This document shows, one piece after another, positions 36,601 through 47,358 of a stretch of 64,000 nucleotides of DNA. The stretch's first letter is position 1, and each line of letters opens with the position of its first letter. The DNA comes from Tipula vernalis (taxonomy: Eukaryota; Arthropoda; Insecta; Diptera; Tipulidae), in the NCBI GenBank assembly GCA_958295665.1, contig OY282560.1, forward strand, positions 24,201,653 through 24,265,652. Direction: 5' to 3'. A program made the position numbers and the translations under genes. The notes beneath the pieces are model-generated. The model did not search any database. It was not told where the DNA came from and saw only the letters and a program-made list of their open reading frames with translations.

Positions 36601-36665
36601 TTTTTTCAGCTTCATCTTCACAACAATTTTTGTGCAGAATGAACCTGCCCTGTAACGGCTGTATA
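33625..36665 (+). mobile_element. 5'-truncated Ty3/gypsy element
   Basis: Protease, RT, RNase H and integrase in Ty3/gypsy order, with no gag and no 5' LTR visible. A TGTAACGGCTG sequence at 36651 may start the 3' LTR. It is cut by the CACTC element and seems to continue at 41011. Stops and frameshifts throughout pol show it is inactive. Confidence 0.82.
33661..36557 (+). pseudogene. pol: Ty3/gypsy pol relic
   Basis: Domains in order: aspartic protease (L-L-D-T-G-A-S-I-S-V-L-G near 33768); RT from about 34150 with L-D-L-K-D-V-F-W-Q-I and F-G-L-C-N-A; the catalytic site near 34660 reads Y-L-D-E, so the last aspartate is changed; RNase H at 34950-35240; integrase from 35385. The zinc region lacks one expected histidine (A-Y-C-G in place of A-H-x-G) but keeps C-V-I-C. 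The core keeps D in V-D-L-L-G-P and D in S-D-N-G-S-Q-F, and about ten residues before the glutamate (E-R-V-N-R-S) seem deleted. Stops lie at 33877 and 35244, with shifts near 34275, 34750 and 34890. Confidence 0.88.
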
Positions 36666-36677
36666 CACTCTTAGAAA
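36666..36677 (+). repeat. CACTC element, left terminal inverted repeat
   Basis: CACTCTTAGAAA preceded by TA. A small palindrome (tcaactcc at 36691-36698 and ggagttga at 36705-36712) lies just inside. Confidence 0.8.
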
Positions 36678-37275
36678 TATCCGGTGTGCTTCAACTCCAA
36701 CAGCAGGAGTTGACCATATTTAACGCCTTTTTTGTGCAATTTCTTGACATAGCGGCAAAGTTATTTTTTTTAGCCCCGCAGAACCGTTAAATAATAATAT
36801 TAAACACTCTTTGGGCTAAAATTTATTTAATTAGAAACCAGTTTAACATTTAACTTCGAATGTCGTTTTACTTAACTGTAAATTATAGAACTCCGAAAGT
36901 AATAATAATTAACTCCGATCGGTGTTAAACATGACCGTTATAAATTTTGTGAAAATATAGTATTCTGGTAACCCCCGAATTGGATAGATCGTTTAAGTGC
37001 TGTAAGTGAAAAGTAAATAATTATTTTACAATTTAATATAGTGTAAAACTAAAGTGCAAATTAGTGAATATAAGCATAGTAAGTAATAAAGTGCCATACT
37101 AACTATAGTTGATTAGATAGTATCTTAGAGGTTTAACTACGCACTGTTTAAAATTAGAAAATAAATCGAGAATTTTTGTGCAAATTAATGTGCGTTATAT
37201 TCAAGTCTTCATAAGAAACTTATTTAACTCCCAACGAAGTTTAATGTAAAGAACGGTGTTAAATTTTAAATAAAG

Positions 37276-39737
37276 ATGGCACAACAATTATTATTTCGAA
37301 TTTCGCATAACGAATTAATCAAATATGTGTTCGTTGAGTTTGACGATAACTCAAAAATCACCACAATGGATGTCATTATATCTGGTAAATGATTAAAAGA
37401 AATAGTTTCGATAAATTATGTGTGCTGCATGTTGTTTCAATAAAATTGGTTCCCATAAAATGTATCGCGGGGAACAAATTGTTCCCCTGTTCACCTAGAT
37501 TGTATTACATTAATCCGTGTTTAATTAATTATCTATTAAAAGATCTCTATATGGGAGAACAATCGTTTATACATTTATAACCATATCTATACTGTTTTAC
37601 AATCTATTGCTAGAAAGCGTCATCGACGATTACCAATGGAGACTTTCAAATGGATCGATTACCGATGATGTTTTCTAGTTAATTATATCCAAATATCAAT
37701 CAGTAAATTTTAATGTTTACCATCTGTTTCTTGATTTCAAACAATGGCTCTGTAAATCGACAAAGCAAAAAATAAACATCAGAAATTTAAAAAAAACCCA
37801 AAAATTTAAAAATAACGAACCAGAACCAACATAAAACAATTTTTGTAGAAAGAAACGCAGAGGTAGTTGTCAGCCAAATTACCTCTACAGCTCATGAAGT
37901 GAACAATTTATTTCGGCCAAGTTTATTAACACTTAAACAAAATTTAAATTATATGTGTTTTTTTTTTTTATTTTGGATATATTTTTTTCTAATTGGTAGC
38001 ATTTATAGCTTTCGGCACATCACTAATCTTGACTGAATCAGATTTGTTTTCTTTAGAGGATAAAGAAGGTGCTCAAATAACGGATGAAGTACTTCAGTAT
38101 CATATTCAATCTGGAAACGTACAAGAGAAGATATTTTATATAAGGAAATCTAAAAACAAAGGTGGGTTTCTTTAACAAATTATCAAATACCGAAACACTG
38201 TCGTTTATATTATTACTTTTCTAGATTTAACCAAAGACGAAGCAACCCAAACAGATCCTGTGGAAATAAATATAGGTATTGAAAGTGATAGTGATGCCAG
38301 TAGTAAAGGAATATTAAGAAGACAAAATTGTTTTATTGGAAATTTTCCTAAGAAAGTTCAACTTGACCTCGATTTTATTACAAACGAACTCGAAAGGCAT
38401 TTAAACCAAAGTTTATCAGGTCTAAACATACTTAAGGAATACAGGGAAATACAGACTTTAAAAGACACAACTCGAAAGAGATTAATAAATTTAACCGTAC
38501 AACATTTAACCGAAGTAAACGGTCCCCATCCAACTCGTGAAGAAAAAATTAATTGGGCAAAAGCGCTTGCGAGACTGTTTAGCAATTTGTGTGGCGGTGA
38601 TCCTACAAAATACAAAATATGAGTCCACTTGCTTAATATTTGCATAATTTTAATTTTCTTTTAATTTGTTAGGAAATATTTTATGATCCAAATACCAGGG
38701 GAGGTTACATCGGGAACCGATTAAAAACAATAAATTGAACAAGCTCAGGCACTGGAAAAATAAAGAAATCTATAGCCGAAGAAGCCATTTTAACTTCTCC
38801 AGAAGTACATGAAGACTTTGAAGAAGATATACGGTTTTTAAAGAATGCTTGCCCCTCGGTGCAGAAAAACGAATTTTTTGAACGAATGGCAAAAACTATT
38901 GCCTTAAGATCACCTGGTAGCCAGGATATATTGAAAAACTTCCAAGATTCCTTGATACACCTGAATTGGTTAGTGATTTATAATTAATTATATTTTGTCA
39001 ATTTCTAATAGGTATATTTTTTAAAAATTTATTACAGATTCAACAAGACTTTAATTTAAGATATCCGGAAAACTGTTACCATCTTACCGAAAAATGGCCT
39101 GAATTAAAAAATAAGGTTATTCAACTTGGAGATAGTTTTAAAATAAAACTTTACGATGACGAGATCAGCGATGAAGACCGTAAGTTATTTTTATTTTAAA
39201 CTAATCAATTGTTACTAATACAAAATGTATTTAATATAATTTTAGGGTAGGACTTAGAAACTAATGCTTTTCTGATACTGTCTAAATTACTTCCTACAAG
39301 AGGAAGGAAGAGTAGTTCTGCCGATCGAAAAATTTATATTATTAAATTTCATAAGGTAAATTAAGCAACATTCTATTCTAAATAAGAAACTCAATAACTA
39401 ATTTGTTTTTCATTTATGGCAGATTGGGAAACCAGCACCTAATTTTAGTGGACCAGCCATCATTGCTTACGGTACTAATAAAGCGGCCATATCAAGATAC
39501 ACAATTGCTATAGATGCACAAGAAATTCCTATAGACGGTTGCTCCTCACTTGTAGCATTTGACACGTTATTTAAGACATTTTTTGTCTTCGGATGCGAAT
39601 ACACTGATAGACATCAAACATTTTCTAATTTTATGGACCATGCGATTTATGAATTAAATTCAAAACTGCCTACTGCCAGAATAATCGATATTAAAAATCG
39701 GCTAGAATTAACGAGCTTTAACGAGGCTGGTTTATAA
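37276..39737 (+). pseudogene. Uncharacterised CACT-element protein, seven exons
   Basis: Exons: 37276-37384, 38000-38161, 38225-about 38611, 38673-38968, 39038-39179, 39246-39355, 39423-39737. Introns mostly have GT...AG borders and keep phase (for example G|CA between exons 1 and 2, G|AT between 2 and 3). The start M-A-Q-Q-L-L-F-R-I-S is the first ATG of exon 1. Exon 3 is helical with G-P-H-P-T-R-E-E-K-I-N-W-A-K-A-L; exon 4 ends L-P-R-F-L-D-T-P-E-L; the last exon carries the terminal block shared with 21772-22286. The layout recalls predicted fish proteins named SAMD3-like, an unverified recollection. Lesions: lost donor after exon 3, TGA at 38736, a shift near 38947 and TAG at 39248. Function unknown. 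Confidence 0.72.
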
Positions 39738-39786
39738 TTATTTTTTTTATTTTTTAACCACATGTATAAGTTGTATAATAAAGTTA

Positions 39787-40548
39787 TTTTGTTTTATTTG
39801 TAAGCAACTATGTAGTTCCAAAATGTATATTAGGCATTTAAGACTAATACATGTTTTGCATGAACAGAATAAGACTGACTTATTTTGCGGATATGATAAA
39901 TGTAAATTTAAGTTTATAACTTTTAGTGGATTACGAAAGCATTTAATTTACCATGAAAAAAGGAAGTTTCAATTCATTCAAAGGAAAATATTAATTCAGC
40001 TTTGGTACACACTCCCAACACTAGCATAAATATTGAACGGGACAAACCTCTAGAAATAAATCGTTCAGAATTATCTTTAGAAGCAGAGGTGTCAATGAAT
40101 AATATTTCGGAACAATTCATCTTAGAAATGAATAAATTAAATAAAGCTAACACAAAAATAGATTCTATAGTACAATCAGTAACTACTTTTACCAAGAACA
40201 TTTTAAATAAGTTAAAACAAATTGTTGAGGGAAAACAAAAATTAGGTTTGAGTATTCAACAATTTCTTGATAATCCTTTTAAAGGTATAAACTCGACATA
40301 TAAGCGCAAACAACTTATTTTAAAATGTGGAATTCCCCAACCAAAAGAAATGTAAGTATCTGTTCGAAGAGATACATAGATATTTTTGCAAGGAACAAAA
40401 CACTTATGTATTTCGACCAAAAACGAATACTTTTATGTTTATATCCATAGTAGAGACCCTGAAATTTCTTTCTTTAAATCAAAAATTTCTATTTCACATT
40501 TTCAATAATGATACTTCGGACCCTTCCATCAAATATTATGTACAATAA
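39787..40548 (+). pseudogene. Companion C2H2 zinc-finger protein
   Basis: Two fingers at the N-terminus: C-F-I-C, then H-L-R-L-I-H (39790-39855), and C-G-Y-D-K-C followed by H-L-I-Y-H (39885-39953). The first cysteines precede the first ATG at 39823, so the real start or an upstream exon is not settled. A helical section with N-P-F-K-G-I-N-S-T-Y-K-R-K lies at 40275-40315, and a C-terminal block with F-M-F-I-S-I-V-E-T-L-K-F-L near 40440. Frame changes near 39975 and 40350 may be lesions or an intron (GTAAGT at 40352). The fingers suggest DNA binding. It starts within 60 bp of the end of the neighbouring gene, overlapping a likely AATAAA signal at 39777. Confidence 0.65.
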
Positions 40549-40996
40549 AGAAATACAACAAAAATTATTATAAATTGAAATAAAATTTTTTTTTAATTTT
40601 GATTTGAAATACTGAATATATTATTATGTGTAATAAACAAACTTAATTTACTTTAGCTCCAAATTGGGAAACTTACATTATCCCTATATAAGAGCTGATA
40701 TTCCACTCCTAAAATTGCTATATATAAACGTCGGAGAGAGTTCTGCATTAACTATAGTTGGCGAACTAAACAAACTATTTTAGGAGATCAATTTTTATTC
40801 CGTAAAGCGACAAAAATTAACTTTTAAAAAGAATATAATAAATCTCCGAAAAGGAAACACAATCAACAATTAAATGGTGTTTAAAATTGTGCACTTAAAA
40901 AGAGTTAATAAATATGTAATCAATATAAGTTAGCTATTAACTCCGAATATACATGGACTCTATTGAACTCGTTTTCGAAGCCCTATCAACCCCGTT

Positions 40997-41008
40997 TTTC
41001 TAAGAGTG
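40997..41008 (-). repeat. CACTC element, right terminal inverted repeat
   Basis: TTTCTAAGAGTG followed by TA, the exact inverse of the left end. Inside it, AACTCCGA at 40939 echoes copies near 36890 and 36912. Confidence 0.8.
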
Positions 41009-41010
41009 TA

Positions 41011-41523
41011 TGTATTGCTAAAATTGACAAGTACATTCTTCAGAGCAATTCGTTCAATATTAACGTATGAGGGGGTATACTTCTATAACTTCCAAATATT
41101 TTTGTGTTGTTGTTGTTATGGTACTGCAGAATTATTTAGTCCAAATAAAGTTGAGTTTTGTTGTTTGTTTTCACAATTTTATTTTTTTTTTATGACTTAT
41201 ATAAATTTATTTTTCCCATTTCTCAATACAATTGTTTTTGTTACCAAACACCGCGAAGAGAATTTGTCAACTTTTAGGTAAATGTGAGTATTGGTAAATC
41301 TTTCGGGTATTACACTGTACATTGTATGGGCTGCATTTTTGTACATAACATTACTCATGTAATTTCGGTGCGTGTATAAATAATATAATATTTGAATTAA
41401 ATGTATATAATAGCTATGTACATAAGTAAGTAGAAAATAAAATAAAATTGTAGAGCTAATTGTTTAAGAGAGGCCACCGCGTTCAGTTCATTTAAATAAT
41501 AGGCAACGCACTATTTCAATATA

Positions 41524-41527
<4 letters not shown>
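41011..41527 (+). other. Probable rest of the Ty3/gypsy 3' end
   Basis: Continues from 36665 once the CACTC element is removed. It is AT-rich, with a 91-codon hydrophobic frame at 41006-41281 that has no domain I know. It may be LTR, but no second copy is in the window to define it. Confidence 0.4.
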
Positions 41528-41608
<81 letters not shown>

Positions 41609-41618
41609 GTATATATGT
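41528..41618. repeat. (TA)n microsatellite
   Basis: About 45 TA dinucleotides, slightly interrupted by TG at the 3' side. Confidence 0.96.
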
Positions 41619-41762
41619 ATAATAAATACCGGCCAAGTGAATAAAATTGTACAAATTGGCTATCGAATCGATCGTGTGTATCGTGAACGGAATATATTTG
41701 CGGTAAGAAATTGTTGCTTTGGTGCATATTTTTTTCAAAGTGGATTTGAAATTTTTTTTAAT

Positions 41763-41893
41763 AATTTATTTTTCTTTTCCTTTGGAAATCAGATCAGCTG
41801 AATAGTGCCGTAAAATATAAATCCTTGTCGGTATATTCCGTGGGTTGGAAGGGAGTTAGCGGGGCCTCAGGTTATATGGATAGACTTGAAAAT
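41763..41893 (-). repeat. Right arm of the long inverted repeat, inner part
   Basis: Inverted match to about 33345-33490, for example tttcctttggaaatcagatc and gcggggcctcaggttatatg. It is separated from the outer part of the arm by the LINE. Confidence 0.85.
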
Positions 41894-42305
41894 TTATAAT
41901 TAATTAATTAACTAGTTTTGTGCTTAGTGACAATTAGTTTCTGTAATGCGCTGTTATAACATTTAATTACCTTGTGAATGTGTGTATTATCAATTTTCGT
42001 GTTTGCTGTATATCATCTAATAGTGATACTGGAGCAGCATTAAAGTGTACAATACTACCGTTTACTATTGGATGTAAAATTGGTCATTAATTGTATTGTC
42101 AGCGAAATACGTAAATCTTTAGTGTCATCTTCCAGTTTGTGTAACAAAATACACTGGTTGCATTAATTAAAAATCATAAAAAAAAAAAATAAAAAATATA
42201 ACCATAATTTATAACAACAAATAACACTTTAATCGAACTGTTGTGTGACGTGTGTTGTGAGAAATAACAGTAAAGGCGTAAAAGTTTCCCGCCGTAGTGA
42301 AAAAT

Positions 42306-43273
42306 ATGTCTTCCACCTGTAGTGCGTGCTCCGCTAACATCACCAAAAAGCAATCTCCTGGAATTAAATGTGGAGGCACATGTGAACAATTTTTTCATAT
42401 CAAGTGTGCCCGCATTTCTGAAGATCTACTAAAAGGTATCAAAAATCGATCTGCAAATTGGTTGTGCGAAGTTTGTCGATCTACGTCGAATCAATCTTTA
42501 ATCGACGACGACGATGACTGTTCGGAGTCTGCAAATGTGCTTAGTTTATCTGACATAATGATTCAGCTTAAACTAATGGAAAAAAAACTTACAGCTTTGG
42601 AAGAATTGAAGGACATTGTAACGTCACTGACATCGGAAAATGCAGCAATTAAGTCCAGAGTTCACATACTTGAAGATCAGTTATTAAAGCAAACTACCAA
42701 AGTACATTTACTAGAAGCTGAAATTGATTATCCAAAACAAGAAGAAAATGTCAGCCGCATTATAATCAGTGGATTACCATTGAAGCATGGTGACATTAGA
42801 GGTCTGATAATCAACACGATAACCAAAATTGGAGTGGAAATTCAACCAGACGATCTAGTATCTATCGAACCGATTCATAAGACCATCAATGTTTCAACAA
42901 ATAATAACACAATAAAGCCGTTTTTAAATGATTTTTTTATTGTTAAATTAAATTCGGTTGAATTGAAAAACAACATATTGTCACAGATGCGCAAATTAAG
43001 AACAATTTCCACCAAGGATTTGGATGTGATTCTGCCGCAAAACCACCTTGAGCAACGTATATACATAATGCAACATTTTACAAAGTTTCAGGCACAGTTA
43101 TATCGTGAAGCTAAAATTATAAAAAAATGTACAACTATACATTTTTGTGGTGCAAAACAAATCAAATATTCTTACGAAAATCTGCGGAATCTGATGTCCA
43201 TCGAATACGTTCAATCAACGATATTTTTCGGCTCACACGTACCCATCATCCAGTGGATAGTACAATTGAGTGA
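42306..43273 (+). pseudogene. LINE ORF1 with PHD-like finger
   Basis: The first ATG is at 42306. Residues 5-57 form a C4-H-C3-type zinc finger (C-S-A-C, C-G-G-T-C, H-I-K-C, C-E-V-C) like the PHD finger of CR1-type ORF1. Residues about 80-145 look like a coiled coil, which in such proteins drives trimer formation on element RNA. A domain starting S-R-I-I-I-S-G-L-P-L follows. Near 43150, in a T-run, family-like sequence moves one frame over (I-F-L-R-K-S-A-E-S-D-V) and stops at 43271-43273. In the original frame the ORF stays open to 44135. So either ORF1 has a one-base lesion or it continues into the hydrophobic section. Confidence 0.78.
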
Positions 43274-43274
43274 A

Positions 43275-44135
43275 GATTCGTCTTGGATTATTGTTTTGAG
43301 TGATCACCTGGAATTAATACTACAATATTTTACTCGTAAGATAAACCATTTTGTTAAACCTAGTATTAAAATTTATATTTTACTTATCTTTTGCCATTCA
43401 AGAATTTTTATATTTACAAAGGAATGTCACTTTAACTTTGTTGTTATTTTTTTGTTAATTGAAATTTTATTTTTAAATTATATTTTTTTCATTGTATATT
43501 TCTACATTATCCAATTAGTACATTTTTCTTTTATATACAAACAAATTTGTGCATATGATCTAAAACCATACAAATGTCTTATGGTCTTGGTTTCATTTAG
43601 TTTTTGTTACTTTCATACAATTTTTTTTGACTACGCTATGCATATTCTAACAGTGTATTCTTACCATATTTTTTTTATTACGATGGTCATGAGTTATATG
43701 TTGGTTGCAGAAATAATTTTATCAATTTTTATTTTTTGTTTTGGAGTGTATCCACACTACAATAAATTTGTTTCTGGCTTTATGATGGAACAGTACAAAT
43801 GTAATTTTGAATTTTTTTGTACTTCCATTTTTTTTAGAGTACATACAGTTGAATTAATCGCTTGTATTTTTGCTTTTAGTATTTTAGTTTATATAAAAAC
43901 CATATGTAAGTGTTTAAAATTTATTATTTCTTTATTTTACATAATTTTGGTTTGGCATAAATTCAAGCGATATTTAAATTTTTATAAACCTTACGAATGT
44001 GTTAGTTTGTACTTAGTTTACTTTTTATGCTTTTGCGTAGATGTAACTCAGTTTAAGTTTACATACGGTGATCTCATATTAATATATTTGTGTATTTTAT
44101 TAGTATCAATTATTCATGAGCAGAAACTCGGTTAG
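43275..44135 (+). CDS. Long hydrophobic open frame between ORF1 and ORF2
   Basis: An uninterrupted run of 286 codons in T-rich DNA, in the same frame as the start of ORF1. It overlaps ORF2 (start 44116) by 20 bases. The product would be almost entirely hydrophobic and aromatic with scattered charged and cysteine residues, giving many possible membrane spans. The first internal ATG is at 43581 (M-V-L-V-S-F-S-F-C). With the AT-rich composition, stop codons should be frequent, so this length is unlikely by chance. Known LINEs of this group have no such product that I recall. It could be a real third protein, an ORF1 extension, or a T-rich spacer that lacks stops for compositional reasons. Confidence 0.45.
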   Translation, partial: DSSWIIVLSDHLELILQYFTRKINHFVKPSIKIYILLIFCHSRIFIFTKECHFNFVVIFLLIEILFLNYIFFIVYFYIIQLVHFSFIYKQICAYDLKPYKCLMVLVSFSFCYFHTIFFDYAMHILTVYSYHIFFITMVMSYMLVAEIILSIFIFCFGVYPHYNKFVSGFMMEQYKCNFEFFCTSIFFRVHTVELIACIFAFSILVYIKTICKCLKFIISLFYIILVWHKFKRYLNFYKPYECVSLYLVYFLCFCVDVTQFKFTYGDLILIYLCILLVSIIHEQKLG

Positions 44136-47009
44136 CGTAATTGCATTAATGCTACAAAATCTTCGTAGTTTGAGACAAAATTTTGATAGTTTAGTTTGTC
44201 ACGTTCAATCTTTGGACCAAATACCGAATTTAATTTTTTTAACTGAAATTTGGATAAATACGTGTGAAGTTAATAACTACTCGATTGCCGGATATAATAT
44301 TTTTGCTAGCTGTAATAATACCTATCGTTCTGGTGGTGTTGCTGTACTTGTGGCTAATAATTTAAAAGTTAAAATTCATAATGTTTCTGACCTGAAGACT
44401 GCTGACGTATTAGTACTTGATACCATTTTTGGAAATAGTAAAGTTACTATAGTTTGTGTTTACAGGCAGCAATCGTTTAGTATTGATTTGTTTTTAGTGG
44501 AATTTGATATAATTTTGTCTAAATTTAAATCTAAAAATTTATTGGTCCTGGGTGATTTTAATATTAACATTTTGACCAGCTCAAATGTTGTTGACCAATA
44601 TAAATTCCTAATGGCAAGCCATGGTCTATTCTGTGAAATTAAGGTGCCGACGAGAATTACAGATTTATCTGCAACTTGTATAGATCATGTTTACCATAGG
44701 TGTTCTAGTTTTAAAATGGTTACTGCTGTTGAGAACTTATGTATCACAGATCACTGTGCTATATTTGTTAGTTGGTCAGTTTTAAGGTTTAAAGATAATC
44801 AACCTGAGGTTAAAAAATCCAATAATAAAATATTCAAGATTAATTTTGAAAAACTGAATAATCTATTGCTATTAGAGACTTGGAACGAAATATTGTCAAT
44901 TGCAGATATTTCTTCTGCTTTTGATAAATTTTTTGCCATTCTTACTAGTTATTTAGCACAATGTAAATATTGAGTTAACTTACGTAAAAAAGGTCGTTGT
45001 TTGAAGCCATGGATGAATAAATCTCTACTTAAAAGAATTAATGAGAAAAACAGGTTATAGGCAGGCAACTGAAGAAAAACGCCTATAATTCTAATTGCAA
45101 ACTAAAATTTTATGAATTAGCAAGAAATATAAAAAAAGCTATATTTGAAACTAAATCAAAATATTATCTGAATCGGTTTCAGATGGCGGCTGGTAATGGT
45201 AAGCAGCAATGGGAATTACTAAATGAAATTTTAAACAAAGTTCCACCAAACAACAATATTAATGAAATATCAGATGATCAAGGCAATATTTTCACATCAG
45301 TTCCTGAAATCGCAAATTGCTTTAATAATTTCTTTTGTAACAATGTTTCTAAGGCACGTATGGATTTTAACAATTATTCACACTTAGTAAATTCTTCTTT
45401 AATACTAGATAAAAGTCTCAACAGCAGTTTTTTCTTTCAGCCAATTTCTGCTACAGAATTATACCATATTATCAATTCTCTTGATAATAAATACTCATTA
45501 GACTTATTTGGTTTAAGTAATTGGATTTTAAAAAGAACTAGCTGTAATATTGTTGATATTTTATGTTCACTTTTCAATCGTAGTATCAGTGAAGGAATTT
45601 TTTCATCATCGCTCAAGATTGCTACGGTTATTCCGTTGTATAAGAAGGGTGATCATTTGTTGATCAACAATTATCGTCCAATATCATTGCTTCCGATTGT
45701 TTCTAAAATTTTTGAGAAAGCAGTTAAAACTAGAGTGGTTAATTTTTTGAATGAATATAACTTTTTTAGTAACAGTCAATTTGGGTTTAGATGTGGTTTG
45801 GGTACAGAAGATGCATTGATTGAACTCATGAACCCACTACATGAAGGTCTAAATAATTCTAAAATGGTTGGTAGTTTATTTGTTGACATTACTAAAGCAT
45901 TTGATATGGTCGATCATAAAATTCTATTAGACAAATTGTGGACCGTTGGTTTTCGGGGATGTATACTTAACTGGGTCAAATCGTTTATTACAAAGCGTTC
46001 ACAAAAAGTTCGGTTGGATAATTGTTTTAGTAGTGCCTTGATATTGGAGGCTGGTGTACCTCAGGGATCAGTGCTTGGTCCTATCCTATTTTTGATCTAC
46101 ATAAATTCAGTTTTTGGTCTAAATTTTAACGGCAAAATAGTAGCTTTTGCTGATGATATGGCTTTGGTGTACAATAATACCGGTTATATTCCTTTGGTGG
46201 CAAATATTAATAAAGATTTAGAAATATTAAGTAGTTGGTTTACTGCACATAAACTGTTACTAAGCTCAAAAACGAAAGTAATGCTTTTCAATTTGAATAG
46301 TATTCGTTCTTTCAACTATGATATAGTTTATCATGACCCACTTTGCTGTAAGAATGGCACTTGTGGTGCTAAATGTTTGGTAATTGAGTCCGTTAGTAAC
46401 ATCAAGTATTTAGGATTAAACGTAGACAGCTGTTTAGACTGGAAAACTCACATATCTGAGCTTAAAAATTCCATACACTCATGTATTAGGCAAATGTACC
46501 TATTACGATCCAATTGTTCACCTGGTGTCCTTAAAATATTTTACCATGCTCTGATAGAGTCAAGATTACGATATGGAATCAGTTGCTGGGGGGGCACTTA
46601 CTTTGAGACATTGCGACCTTTAGTTACCGCACAAAAATACATAATAAGAATTATTAATTTTAAGAAGAAATTGGATTCAACATGGCCACTATTTGTAATG
46701 AACAATATTTTGCCGTTGAAACACCTTTATGTCTATAAGGTCATGAATATACATTTTGAAAGGAGTGGTAATCGTTATTTAAGCTGTCGAAGTTATATGT
46801 TGCGTAAAAACAAGATGTATTTTCACTTTGTTCCAAAGTTTATTAAAACTCATTTTTTTAATTATTTTTTAGTCACAGCACCTACAATTTTTAATAAACT
46901 TCCATATGATATCCGTTGTTTAAATTCAAAATCCAAATTTTTGTCTTCATTGAAAAGTTGGCTGTTCCAGTTCCCATCGATTGATTTTGTGTTTGGGCGG
47001 ATTGTTTAA
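44116..47009 (+). pseudogene. LINE ORF2: endonuclease and reverse transcriptase
   Basis: Endonuclease at 44116-44790: Q-N-L-R-S-L near residue 14, L-T-E-I-W near 42, V-L-G-D-F-N-I-N near 148 and I-T-D-H-C-A-I near 213. RT from about 45183: Y-R-P-I-S-L-L-P-I-V-S-K-I-F-E-K, Q-F-G-F-R, F-V-D-I-T-K-A-F-D, G-V-P-Q-G-S-V-L-G-P and catalytic F-A-D-D near 46152. A thumb and C-terminal region follow to 47009. The only serious damage is between 44973 and 45183, where a stop, a second stop at 45058 and a frameshift break the linker. All catalytic motifs are intact, so related copies are probably active or recently were. Confidence 0.92.
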
Positions 47010-47358
47010 TGTGCTTTTCTACGAAATTTTAAAGTATAGTTAACCTTCTGAATATTTTTAGTAAAGATCACTGTATGTAAACTTATCTTAACTTTAATCT
47101 AATTTAATTAAGCTTTCAACTATTTTAAGTGTATATTCGTACTGTATAAAATTGTCAGCATTGTTAGGACAATTTTATCATTATTTTATTTTGATTTTAT
47201 ATTGTAGTATTATAGTATTGTATACGATAATTTGCAATTTATTATTAATTATTATTACTTATCAATAAGATGCCTGTCACTGGATAGTTTATTCCAAAAG
47301 GCTCTTTTAATTTGTTATATAAATATTTAAATAATTTAAATAAATAAATAAATAAATT

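Larger units (their letters stand above)
36666..41008 (+). mobile_element. 4.3-kb DNA element, CACTC ends, two genes
   Basis: Inverted ends CACTCTTAGAAA at 36666-36677 and 40997-41008, flanked by TA on both sides. It interrupts the 3' part of the Ty3/gypsy element. An alternative reading is a TGTA duplication with ends starting TACACT, but the CACTG relative at 18.5-23.7 kb supports TA. It carries an intron-containing gene (37276-39737) and a C2H2 zinc-finger gene (about 39787-40548) in the same direction. Neither has a recognisable DDE transposase signature. AACTCC-type words recur near both ends. This copy is broken by several point lesions. Confidence 0.8.
41894..47358 (+). mobile_element. 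Near-complete CR1/jockey-type LINE
   Basis: A 5.4-kb non-LTR retrotransposon with 5' UTR, ORF1 with a PHD-like finger, a long hydrophobic open frame, ORF2 with endonuclease and reverse transcriptase, a 3' UTR and a terminal (TAAA)n tail at about 47338-47358. It splits the right arm of the long inverted repeat; AAATTT on both sides may be the target duplication. ORF1 and ORF2 each have few lesions, so it is fairly young. I-T-D-H-C and S-A-T-C-I-D-H-V in the endonuclease suit the CR1/Daphne side of the jockey superfamily. Confidence 0.88.

Noticed and set aside
41488..41738. Minus-strand frames rich in Y-I
   Set aside because: Translation of the (TA)n tract.
43275..44135. Known membrane protein gene carried by the LINE
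   Set aside because: The hydrophobic frame is very T-rich and matches no family I recognise, so no identity is assigned; only the open frame is reported.
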